This document shows, piece by piece, positions 49,775 through 56,812 of a stretch of DNA of 64,000 nucleotides. Position 1 is the stretch's first letter; each line of letters opens with the position of its first letter. Under the pieces are notes generated by a model that saw only the letters and a list, made by a program, of their open reading frames with translations, was not told where the DNA came from and did no database searches. The position numbers were made by a program, and so were the translations under genes. This DNA is from Pseudomonadota bacterium. GTDB taxonomy: Bacteria; Pseudomonadota; Alphaproteobacteria; Rhizobiales; Rhizobiaceae. The DNA lies in contig JAEWLS010000038.1 in assembly GCA_023457435.1 (NCBI GenBank), positions 124,001 through 188,000 on the forward strand, given 5' to 3'.

Positions 49775-50818
49775 CTACTTGCAGTAGGTGCTACCGCGCC
49801 GGCGGTGGGCGAGGTCGAGGTGGAAGTGGGTCGCGTGATCAGCGTTCGTTCCAGGGCCGAGCACGGTCTTCCACCGACCGCAGGCTGCCCCGCGGACGGA
49901 ACGCATGAAGTCGCGCTCCCTCGTTTCGGCCGGCCCGTAGGCCCGCACATCAAGCGTCCGGCCCCCGTCGAGGACGAAGGAGCCGATGTCAACCGCGTTA
50001 CCGAACGCATGTTCGGAAATTTTGGTCTCGCCTGTGCCGACGCGGCCACGACACACATAGGCCGAGGCGTGGTTGATCGTCGCCAACCGCGAACCGAAGT
50101 CGAGCTGGGCGCGGGGCGAAACCGTCTGCTGTGCGTATTCCGCGAGGGCCGCGGTCGCCTCGCAGTTCAAAACCGCCGCCGGCTGGATATCGATATCGTC
50201 ACCGAGCGAAGTCACCTCGATCGGCCAATCGACCAGGCATCCCGAGTCATCTGTCAGTCTTGGCATCTCGCGAAACGCGACGCCGAGCGAGCCGAGCTTT
50301 GCCCGACATTGCTTCTCGGCTGCCGACATCTGCGCGGGGGCCGGCGGGAGCGGCGCGTCGCGCGTCATCGCGGGCGCATAGGATGCAGCCTGCGGCCTCT
50401 CGTCAGGGCGCGCCGTGGGAATTGACGGAACGTCGCCGATGAGGTCGCCAACCTTGCCGTCGATCTCGGTCTGGGACGGACGCGGGGAGGGGACGTTGGC
50501 CACATCCTCGATCAGAGTGCCGACTGCGCCATCGTGATCCAGGTCGCTGGGCTCTTCCGGCATGGCGTCTGGTTCGGAGTTCGCAAGCGTCGGCACTTCG
50601 GCGGGCGGCAAAAGCACAACAGCATCGGAAAGGGGGTCCCCCACGCGCCCGTCGTCCGGACGTGTGGGCGTGGAATCGCCACGCATCGGAGGGACGCGCA
50701 TCTCTTGCGGCAACGTCGCTTGCACGCGTTGAGCATAAGCGGCGTCGCCGCCGAGAGCGGAGGCCGCCGCCAGCATCATCGCGCCCAGGACAGGGGCTCC
50801 AGAAGCCGTCGTGCTCAT
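49775..50818 (-). CDS. extensin-like secreted protein (LAS-type peptidase-like), paralog 2
   Basis: This is a 347-residue protein. Weak signal sequence (GAPVLGAMMLAAASALGGDA), a long Pro/Asp/Ser-rich spacer to about 175, then the extensin-like domain with QCRAKLGSLGVAFREMPRLT, CLVDWPIEVTSLGDDIDIQ, GETKISEHAFGNAVDIGSFV and GPGTNADHATHFHLDLAHRR. The His, Asp and HxH residues match paralog 1. It has two pairs of Cys as well. Tandem copies with different spacer lengths suggest different reach from the membrane. The start could also be GTG 50821. Confidence 0.85.
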   Translation of the reverse strand: MSTTASGAPVLGAMMLAAASALGGDAAYAQRVQATLPQEMRVPPMRGDSTPTRPDDGRVGDPLSDAVVLLPPAEVPTLANSEPDAMPEEPSDLDHDGAVGTLIEDVANVPSPRPSQTEIDGKVGDLIGDVPSIPTARPDERPQAASYAPAMTRDAPLPPAPAQMSAAEKQCRAKLGSLGVAFREMPRLTDDSGCLVDWPIEVTSLGDDIDIQPAAVLNCEATAALAEYAQQTVSPRAQLDFGSRLATINHASAYVCRGRVGTGETKISEHAFGNAVDIGSFVLDGGRTLDVRAYGPAETRERDFMRSVRGAACGRWKTVLGPGTNADHATHFHLDLAHRRRGSTYCK

Positions 50819-50961
50819 CACCTCAATGTGAGACGGAATGTGGCGGGGGCAAGCCCTTCGCGGTCACGTTGGCTTTCGGCCTTGTAACGCCGCAACCGGC
50901 GTTGACACGAGTTACCCGGCGAACGAATGCTCGATCACTCTCCACCTAGGATTCGGCCTCG

Positions 50962-51312
50962 ATGTCTGCGCTGCTTTCGCCGAAAGTGCTGCCGATACTG
51001 CTTTTGATCGCCTCGAACGTGTTCATGACGTTCGCCTGGTATGGCCACCTCAAGTACAAGACGGCGCCCCTCTACGCGGTCGTCCTGATCAGCTGGTGCA
51101 TCGCTTTCGTCGAATACTGGTTCGCCGTGCCAGCCAACCGTATCGGCCACGCAGCCTACACGGCGGCCGAGCTGAAGACGATCCAGGAGGTCATAACGCT
51201 GGTCGTGTTCGTGGTGTTCTCGGTGCTCTACCTGAAGGAGGGCATCAGCTGGAATCACGTCGCGGGCTTTGCGCTGATCGCCGGAGGGGCCGCGCTCATC
51301 TTCAGGGGGTAG
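50962..51312 (+). CDS. DMT-family protein (DUF486)
   Basis: This 116-residue integral membrane protein has four helices: VLPILLLIASNVFMTFAWYG near 9-28, a second at PLYAVVLISWCIAFVEYWFA, a third at VITLVVFVVFSVLYLKEGIS and a last at HVAGFALIAGGAALIFRG. The motif ASNVFMTFAWYGHLKY and VPANRIG identify DUF486, a four-helix relative of small-multidrug-resistance-like proteins. Function unknown. It overlaps the next (opposite-strand) gene by 11 bases at the ends. Confidence 0.85.
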   Translation: MSALLSPKVLPILLLIASNVFMTFAWYGHLKYKTAPLYAVVLISWCIAFVEYWFAVPANRIGHAAYTAAELKTIQEVITLVVFVVFSVLYLKEGISWNHVAGFALIAGGAALIFRG

Positions 51313-52189
51313 CGCGTCGGCGGAACAGCGCGGGCGACAGTTCGACCACCAAGATCGCCAGAAGGATCAGCACGCAGCCCGCAAGGCCGGCGGCGGGCAA
51401 TCGCTCGCCGAGAACGATGGCGGCGAACAGCGCCGCGAAGACAGCCTCGGTCGACAGGAAGATGGCGGCCTGTGGCGGAGTGGTCCAGCGCTGACCAATC
51501 ACCTGAAGCGTGAACGCGATGCCGCCTGAGACGACGCCGGCGAACAGGATCTCCGGTATTGCGGCGTACACCTTGTCCAAGTCGAAGGGTTCGAACACAG
51601 CTGCGAGAGCTCCGGAGATGACGAAACATACGGCGAACTGAGCGACCGCAAGCGTTACCGGCCGCCCGCTGTGGGAGGCGAAGGCGCCGATCAGCAGAAC
51701 CTGGAAACCCCAGAAAGCGGCGCAGAGAATGTTCAGCCAATCGCCGACTTTCAGGGCGCCGATCGCTCCGCCGGAGAGCAGGAAGATCCCCGCCAAGGCG
51801 AGTGCCGCGCCGGGCCAGATGGCGATGTGTGGCCAGCGCCGGAAGACGAGCACGGAGAAGAACGGGACCATTACGACATACAGGCCCGTGAGGAACCCGG
51901 CGTTGGTGACGCTGGTCGTCAGCATCCCGATCTGCTGGACCAGCATGCCGCCCGTAAGGAGCAGGCCGATCCCGAGAAAGGCAAGCTTGTCGCGTCGCGA
52001 CAGCGGATTGCCGGCGCGGCGGCTTTCAAGGAGTGCGAACGGCAACATGGCAGCCGTCGCTACGGCGAACCTCAATGCGACAAAGAGTACAGGCCCGATC
52101 GACTGCATCGCCGTCGACTGGGCGACGAAACCCATGCCCCAGATCGCGCCGGCGGCAAGCAGCAACAGATTGGCTAGCGGTCTTGGCAC
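51302..52189 (-). CDS. DMT-superfamily EamA transporter
   Basis: This 295-residue protein has ten membrane helices arranged as two EamA repeats. Repeat 1: LLLLAAGAIWGMGFVAQSTA and FVALRFAVATAAMLPFALLE. Repeat 2: VGDWLNILCAAFWGFQVLLI and LSTEAVFAALFAAIVLGERL, with the typical Glu. These exporters move amino acids or metabolites; the substrate is unknown. GTG is the start codon. The gene faces the TPR gene across 192 bases. Confidence 0.9.
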   Translation of the reverse strand: MPRPLANLLLLAAGAIWGMGFVAQSTAMQSIGPVLFVALRFAVATAAMLPFALLESRRAGNPLSRRDKLAFLGIGLLLTGGMLVQQIGMLTTSVTNAGFLTGLYVVMVPFFSVLVFRRWPHIAIWPGAALALAGIFLLSGGAIGALKVGDWLNILCAAFWGFQVLLIGAFASHSGRPVTLAVAQFAVCFVISGALAAVFEPFDLDKVYAAIPEILFAGVVSGGIAFTLQVIGQRWTTPPQAAIFLSTEAVFAALFAAIVLGERLPAAGLAGCVLILLAILVVELSPALFRRRATP

Positions 52190-52381
52190 GGCGCACCCAC
52201 GAATTCTCGAGGCGGCTTATCAGCGCCGCCGACGCGATGCGAGCGCCTGCGCGACGCAGCTGTCGGTCCAAGCTTCGCTGACGTAACGTGGATTTGAGAG
52301 GAAGAATGCTAGTCGAGGTCTAGGAATCGTTTGCGTGCGATCCCAACTGCGTGGCGGAGCGGGATCCAGGAGGACACTTCC

Positions 52382-52921
52382 ATGCGCATATTGCGGCTCG
52401 GTTTCGGTGCGTTGCTCGGCATGACGATGCCGTTTCTCGGTGCTGGCGCGTTCGCAGCCGGCAGCGGCGGCGACAGCGGAGAAACCGCGGAGAACTGCTC
52501 AGGAGGGCAGGTCTGGGACCAGAAGTCGGGCAAGTGCGTGAACCCGAAGAACAGCGGGCTCGACACCGACAGCATCTACGAGGGGGGCCGCGATTACGCG
52601 TTGGCGGGCCGCTACGGAGAAGCGATCACTGTATTGTCGACGATCGCCAGCACCAACGATCCGCGCGTGTTGAACTATCTCGGCTACTCGCACCGAATGT
52701 CCGGCCGCGTCGATGTCGGTCTCGGCTACTACGAGGAAGCGCTGCGGTTGAACCCGGACTTCACGCTCGCCCGCGAATATATGGGCGAGGCGTTCCTGCA
52801 GAAAGGCGATCTGCCGGCCGCTCAGGCGCAGCTTGGCGAGATCGTGCTGCGCACCGGCGTCGAAGGCCCCGAGTATATCGAGCTGAAGAAGCAGATCGAC
52901 GCATATCTCCGCGGAACCTGA
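52382..52921 (+). CDS. periplasmic TPR protein
   Basis: This 179-residue protein has a signal peptide MRILRLGFGALLGMTMPFLG ending near AFA at residue 25. A Gly/Ser stretch and a CxxxQVWDxxSGKCV motif (ENCSGGQVWDQKSGKCVNPK), which could form a disulfide, precede three TPR-like units: YALAGRYGEAITVLSTIAST, VLNYLGYSHRMSGRVDVGLG and FTLAREYMGEAFLQKGDLPA. AGGAGG lies eight bases before ATG 52382. Function unknown; protein-protein scaffolding in the periplasm is likely from the repeats. Confidence 0.8.
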   Translation: MRILRLGFGALLGMTMPFLGAGAFAAGSGGDSGETAENCSGGQVWDQKSGKCVNPKNSGLDTDSIYEGGRDYALAGRYGEAITVLSTIASTNDPRVLNYLGYSHRMSGRVDVGLGYYEEALRLNPDFTLAREYMGEAFLQKGDLPAAQAQLGEIVLRTGVEGPEYIELKKQIDAYLRGT

Positions 52922-52946
52922 CGGCGCCTTCCTGTCGCCGCGCTGA

Positions 52947-52983
52947 GCCCGGGCTAACCCTGCCGCCCGGGCCTTTCGCTTTT
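52947..52983 (+). terminator. likely terminator after the TPR gene
   Basis: GCCCGGGC occurs at 52947-52954 and again at 52965-52972; being palindromic, the copies can pair over a ten-base loop. CTTTCGCTTTT follows. The T-run is imperfect. Confidence 0.5.
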
Positions 52984-53073
52984 CGGCGGTATCCGCCGCG
53001 ACACTTCGAAACAAAACACAGATTGTGCGTGAAAACCGGGCAGGAGTCGCTATATTAACCCCGAGACTGCCGG

Positions 53074-53113
53074 AACGGGCCGTTGGCAAACGCCTGCGGA
53101 CCGTTTTATTTTT
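53074..53113 (+). terminator. terminator-like hairpin in the greA leader
   Basis: AACGG-G-CCG (53074-53082) pairs with CGG-A-CCGTT (53097-53105), eight base pairs with one mismatch and an inner GGC/GCC pair, followed by TTATTTTT (53106-53113). It lies about 37 bases before the greA start. A CTATAT -10-like element sits at 53050-53055, so transcripts of about 55 bases could end here. Confidence 0.6.
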
Positions 53114-53149
53114 GCCGGCTCCGATGAAGAAGCAGACACGAGGTCGGAA

Positions 53150-53626
53150 ATGAACAAGGTCCCCATGACGGCGTCGGGATTCGAAGCCCTCAAGGAGGAA
53201 CTCCGCTGGCGTCAGCAGGAGGAACGGCCCCGCATCATCGAGGCAATCTCCGAGGCGCGCGCCCACGGCGACCTGTCCGAGAATGCCGAGTATCACGCCG
53301 CCAAGGAAGCCCAGAGCCTCAATGAAGGCCGGGTGGCCGAACTCGAGGATCTGGTTGCACGCGCCGAAGTCATCGACGTGTCCAAGCTGAGCGGGGAGAA
53401 GATCAAGTTCGGTGCCACCGTCGTGCTCGTCGACGAGGATACGGAGGAGAAGAAGACCTACAAGATCGTCGGCGACCAGGAAGCCGACGTGAAGTCCGGC
53501 CGCATCTCGATCTCCTCGCCTATCGCGCGCGCATTGATCGGCAAGGAAGTCGGCGACGCGATCGAGGTCAACGCGCCGGGCGGCGCGCGCGGCTACGAGA
53601 TCATCAAGGTGCAGTGGGTCGCCTGA
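53150..53626 (+). CDS. greA: transcription elongation factor GreA
   Basis: This 158-residue protein rescues backtracked RNA polymerase by stimulating transcript cleavage. The N-terminal coiled coil has MTASGFEALKEELRWRQQEE and the tip acidic residues Asp and Glu in HGDLSENAEYHAAKEAQSLN. The C-terminal FKBP-like domain has VVLVDEDTEEKKTYKIVGDQ, SPIARALIGKEVGDAIEVNA and ends GARGYEIIKVQWVA. Length typical. A GAGGTCGG site precedes the start. A hairpin with a T-run lies in the leader. It converges on the Lrp gene. Confidence 0.97.
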   Translation: MNKVPMTASGFEALKEELRWRQQEERPRIIEAISEARAHGDLSENAEYHAAKEAQSLNEGRVAELEDLVARAEVIDVSKLSGEKIKFGATVVLVDEDTEEKKTYKIVGDQEADVKSGRISISSPIARALIGKEVGDAIEVNAPGGARGYEIIKVQWVA

Positions 53627-53635
53627 GAGCGCCCC

Positions 53636-54112
53636 TCATTCGGCGATCGCCACCAATCCTTCATCCTTCACCTGCCTGATCGTCAGCGCGGTTCGCACCG
53701 TGTCGACGTTCGGCGCCGAAGTGAGCTGCTCGATCACGAAATTCTGGAACGTGGCGAGATCGCTCGCCACGCAATGCAGCAGGAAGTCACTGTCGCCCGA
53801 AACCATCCAGGCCGCGCGCACAATGGGCCAGCCGCGGGTCTTTTCGGCAAAGGCCTTCAGTTCGGTCTCCGACTGGTGGTGCAGACCGATCTGGCAGAAG
53901 GCAACGACTTCCTTGCCGAGCATGGGCGCATTGAGCAGCGCACGATAGCCGCGGATGACACCGGCCTGCTCGAGCCGCTTCACCCGGCGCAGGCATGGCG
54001 GCGCCGAGATGCCGACACGGCTGGAGAGCTCGACGTTGGTCATGCGGCCGTCTTCCTGCAGCTCGTGCAGGATCTTCCAGTCGATGGCGTCGAGTTCGCC
54101 CTTGATCGTCAT
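53636..54112 (-). CDS. Lrp/AsnC-family transcriptional regulator
   Basis: This is a 158-residue protein. The helix-turn-helix DAIDWKILHELQEDGRMTN and VELSSRVGISAPPCLRRVKR cover 8-50. The RAM effector domain has IRGYRALLNAPMLGKEVVAF and VSGDSDFLLHCVASDLATFQ. The rhizobial branch with MTIKGELDAIDWKIL is a general amino-acid-responsive type. It diverges from trxB across 208 bases. ATG 54112 is the family start; codons upstream are noise. Confidence 0.92.
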   Translation of the reverse strand: MTIKGELDAIDWKILHELQEDGRMTNVELSSRVGISAPPCLRRVKRLEQAGVIRGYRALLNAPMLGKEVVAFCQIGLHHQSETELKAFAEKTRGWPIVRAAWMVSGDSDFLLHCVASDLATFQNFVIEQLTSAPNVDTVRTALTIRQVKDEGLVAIAE

Positions 54113-54320
54113 GTAGCCCCCGCGCACGAATCTTTCGCGACACTAGGTGAATGCGTGCGCGGGCAAAAGCGCCGCAGACCACGTGACCTCAGCCACGTCA
54201 TTGCGATGCATGCCTGTGCGAAAGGGGCGGCGAGCCTTGCAGAAATGCATGGCGACCCATTACATCACTGTGGTTCAGGCGCACGGTAGTGCCGCCGCTT
54301 CCTCGACAGGACGATTTTCC

Positions 54321-55295
54321 ATGAACACGCGCCACGCGCCTGTCCTCATCATCGGCTCCGGACCGGCCGGATATACCGCCGCAATCTACGCCGCTCGCGC
54401 CATGCTCAAGCCCATGCTCGTCGCCGGGCTTCAGCAGGGAGGCCAGCTGATGATCACCACCGACGTCGAGAACTATCCCGGCTTCGCGGATCCGATACAG
54501 GGTCCGTGGCTCATGGGCGAGATGCAGAAACAGGCCGAACATGTCGGCACCGACATCGTCAACGATATCATCGTCAGCGTGGAGCTGACGTCTCGGCCGT
54601 TCCGCGCCATAGGCGATTCGGGGACCGTCTATACCGCCGACGCTCTCATCATCGCGACCGGGGCACAGGCGAAGTGGCTCGGCCTGCCCTCCGAGCAGAA
54701 GTACCAGGGGTTCGGCGTTTCGGCATGTGCCACCTGCGACGGCTTCTTCTACCGCGGTAAGGACGTGGTAGTGGTCGGCGGCGGCAACTCCGCCGTCGAG
54801 GAGGCGCTTTACCTCTCCAATCTGGCCCGCCACGTCACCGTCGTACATCGACGCGGCGAGTTCCGCGCCGAGCGCATCCTGCAGCAGCGCCTGTTTGCGA
54901 AGAAGAACGTGACGGTGCTGTGGGACAAGATTGTCGAGGAGATCGTCGGCGAACCCGGCAAGTTGCCACTACCCCCGTCGGTCAACGGGGTCCGGCTGAA
55001 GGATGCGCGCACCGGAGCTGTCTCCGAAATCAAGACCGATGGGGTGTTCGTGGCGATCGGCCACGCGCCGTCGGTCGAACTCTTCGCTGGAAAACTTCGG
55101 CAGAAGCCGAACGGCTATCTGTGGACCGCACCGGATTCAACGCGCACGGACATGCCTGGCGTGTTCGCGGCGGGTGACGTCACCGACGATACTTACCGGC
55201 AAGCCGTGACTGCCGCCGGTATGGGTTGCATGGCGGCGCTCGAGGCCGAACGCTTCCTGGCCGAACAGGAATCGGTGCGCGAAGCCGCGGAATAG
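54321..55295 (+). CDS. trxB: thioredoxin reductase
   Basis: This 324-residue FAD enzyme reduces thioredoxin with NADPH. The FAD motif VLIIGSGPAGYTAAIYAARA lies at 8-27; the redox pair is C136-A-T-C139 in GVSACATCDGFFYRGKDVV, with the NADPH motif VVVVGGGNSAVEEALYLSNL after it. DMPGVFAAGDVTDDTYRQAV near the end binds FAD. ATG 54321 was chosen at MNTRHAPVL; upstream in-frame codons have no site. The LysR gene follows by 55 bases, an arrangement seen for LsrB in rhizobia. Confidence 0.97.
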   Translation: MNTRHAPVLIIGSGPAGYTAAIYAARAMLKPMLVAGLQQGGQLMITTDVENYPGFADPIQGPWLMGEMQKQAEHVGTDIVNDIIVSVELTSRPFRAIGDSGTVYTADALIIATGAQAKWLGLPSEQKYQGFGVSACATCDGFFYRGKDVVVVGGGNSAVEEALYLSNLARHVTVVHRRGEFRAERILQQRLFAKKNVTVLWDKIVEEIVGEPGKLPLPPSVNGVRLKDARTGAVSEIKTDGVFVAIGHAPSVELFAGKLRQKPNGYLWTAPDSTRTDMPGVFAAGDVTDDTYRQAVTAAGMGCMAALEAERFLAEQESVREAAE

Positions 55296-55350
55296 GAAAG
55301 TCGACTGCGGCCTAGGGCGGAGCCGCAGCGGCCTGACGAGGGGAGCGACG

Positions 55351-56247
55351 ATGTCGCTGGACTGGGACAAGCTGCGCGTCTTTCACGCTGCCGCCGAAGC
55401 GGGATCGTTCACGCACGCCGCAGAGACGCTGCATCTGTCGCAATCTGCGATCTCGCGGCAAGTCAGTGCGCTCGAGCAGGAAGTAGGGGTGCCGCTCTTC
55501 CATCGTCATGCGCGCGGCCTTGTGCTGACCGAGCAGGGAGAGATGCTTTATCGCACCGCGCACGAAGTGATGATGAAGCTCGAGAGCGCACGGCTCGTGC
55601 TCTCGGAAACCAAAGACCGTCCATCAGGCATGCTCAAGGTGACCACCACGGTCGGCCTTGGCTCCGGGTGGCTAACGGACAGGATTCCGGAGTTCCTAGA
55701 ACTGTACCCCGATATCCAGGTCCATCTGATCCTCGCCAATGAGGAGTTGGACCTGACCATGCGCCAGGCCGATTGCGCGATCCGCCTGCGACAGCCGCAG
55801 CAGCCGGACCTGATCCAGCGGCGGCTGTTCACGGTGCACTTCCACCTCTACGCCGCCTCCTCATACGTCAACGCGCACGGCAAGCCATCGTCCATCGCCG
55901 ATCTCGACCGACACCGCATCGTGACGTTCGGCGAGCAGGTGCCAACGCATCTGTCGGACCTGAACTGGCTCGAAACCGCAGGCAAGCCAGAGGGCACCAA
56001 GCGCATTCCGGCGCTTCAGGTGAACAACGTCCCGTCGATCAAACTCGCGGTACAGCGCGGCGCGGGGATCGCCATGCTGCCGGATTACATGGTCGGGAAA
56101 GACAGCGGTCTCGTGCAGCTTCTGCCGGAAACGGAGGTGCCGTCTTACGATACGTACTTCTGCTATCCCGACGCGATGAAGGGCCAGGTTCGCCTGCACG
56201 TCTTTCGCGATTTTCTCATCGCCAAGGCCAGAAGCTGGGCATTTTGA
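55351..56247 (+). CDS. lsrB: LysR-family regulator, LsrB/VtlR-like
   Basis: This 298-residue regulator has the winged-helix domain MSLDWDKLRVFHAAAEAGSF and HAAETLHLSQSAISRQVSAL at 1-48 and an effector domain with TTVGLGSGWLTDRIPEFLEL. The opening MSLDWDKLRVFHAAAEAGSF is characteristic of the LsrB/VtlR group, which in Sinorhizobium controls redox and surface polysaccharide genes and in Brucella and Agrobacterium activates AbcR small RNAs. Its place after trxB and before an AbcR-like RNA strongly supports this. GAGGGGAG precedes ATG. Confidence 0.88.
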   Translation: MSLDWDKLRVFHAAAEAGSFTHAAETLHLSQSAISRQVSALEQEVGVPLFHRHARGLVLTEQGEMLYRTAHEVMMKLESARLVLSETKDRPSGMLKVTTTVGLGSGWLTDRIPEFLELYPDIQVHLILANEELDLTMRQADCAIRLRQPQQPDLIQRRLFTVHFHLYAASSYVNAHGKPSSIADLDRHRIVTFGEQVPTHLSDLNWLETAGKPEGTKRIPALQVNNVPSIKLAVQRGAGIAMLPDYMVGKDSGLVQLLPETEVPSYDTYFCYPDAMKGQVRLHVFRDFLIAKARSWAF

Positions 56248-56385
56248 CCCTTTTCCGCGCCGTCAAGCGATCGTTCACAAGTTAATTTCTTTTCCAGCGC
56301 CCGGTTGTCGGGCACCGGAATGGCGATATTTCAATCACTTGCAGAACCTATGCGTTTTTGCATGTCGGCGATGCGCGTTTGACTG

Positions 56386-56415
56386 CTTGCGGAATGGGCT
56401 TTGGTTGCTCATATC
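56386..56415 (+). promoter_or_regulatory. candidate promoter of the AbcR-like RNA
   Basis: CTTGCG (56386-56391), an 18-base spacer and CATATC (56410-56415) resemble the rhizobial housekeeping promoter CTTGAC-N17-CTATAT. It would start transcription near 56421. A LysR-type activator would bind just upstream; the sites were not found with confidence. Confidence 0.35.
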
Positions 56416-56419
56416 CCGG

Positions 56420-56536
56420 TCACTCCCGGGCGCGTTCCTCCTCCCATTAGCGCCTGTGAGTGTTCCCCTCTGGAGGTTCAGCCTTAACGGGCACTTCCAA
56501 CAACTCAGCCGGATCCTCTGGGTCCGGCTTTTTTCT
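56420..56536 (+). ncRNA. abcR: AbcR-like (alpha-r15 family) small RNA
   Basis: This RNA of about 117 bases has two C/U-rich anti-Shine-Dalgarno stretches, TTCCTCCTCCCATTAG (56435-56450) and GTTCCCCTCTGGAGG (56462-56476), the second being part of a stem. It ends with a strong terminator: GCCGGATCC (56508-56516) and GGGTCCGGC (56520-56528) around TCT, then TTTTTT. AbcR/alpha-r15 RNAs act with Hfq on ABC-transporter mRNAs, and one is found next to lsrB/vtlR in related bacteria. The 5' end is estimated. Only one copy is seen. Confidence 0.75.
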
Positions 56537-56771
56537 TATCTCCAAACCTCCCGTTTAACCGTCACGTAACCGCGCGTAACCTGCGCGCGCCCACGCGATG
56601 TCGATATTGGCTAATGGGCGCGGGACGGCGCGCCGGCGCTGAGGATGGGGGCATTCGAGGCATCGGTATCCGACTCGCGCCCACCTCGAGCGACGTGCGA
56701 CATCGTTTGCGGCGGACCTGACACGGCTCACTCCTCCCCCGAGCCCCACCCCGAGTCGTGGCAGGCGCAAG
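56537..56771. other. gene-free stretch after the AbcR-like RNA
   Basis: I see no gene or second AbcR copy here. GTAACCGCGCGTAACC repeats a GTAACC element near 56564, and C-rich runs (CTCCTCCCCCGAGCCCC) occur near 56732, but neither makes a recognisable unit. Confidence 0.4.
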
Positions 56772-56803
56772 GAAGGGCGTCCCGTACGAGCGGGGCGCCC
56801 TTC
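56772..56803 (-). terminator. hairpin after the EF-G-like gene
   Basis: GAAGGGCG (56772-56779) and CGCCCTTC (56796-56803) pair, with a further CCCG/CGGG inside. On the minus strand it follows the EF-G-like stop by about ten bases. The T-run (TTCCTT) is weak. Confidence 0.55.
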
Positions 56804-56812
56804 TGCATCAGG

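Noticed and set aside
56537..56771. A second AbcR copy in tandem
   Set aside because: Two copies are found in tandem in some rhizobia, but no second anti-Shine-Dalgarno plus terminator unit could be read here.
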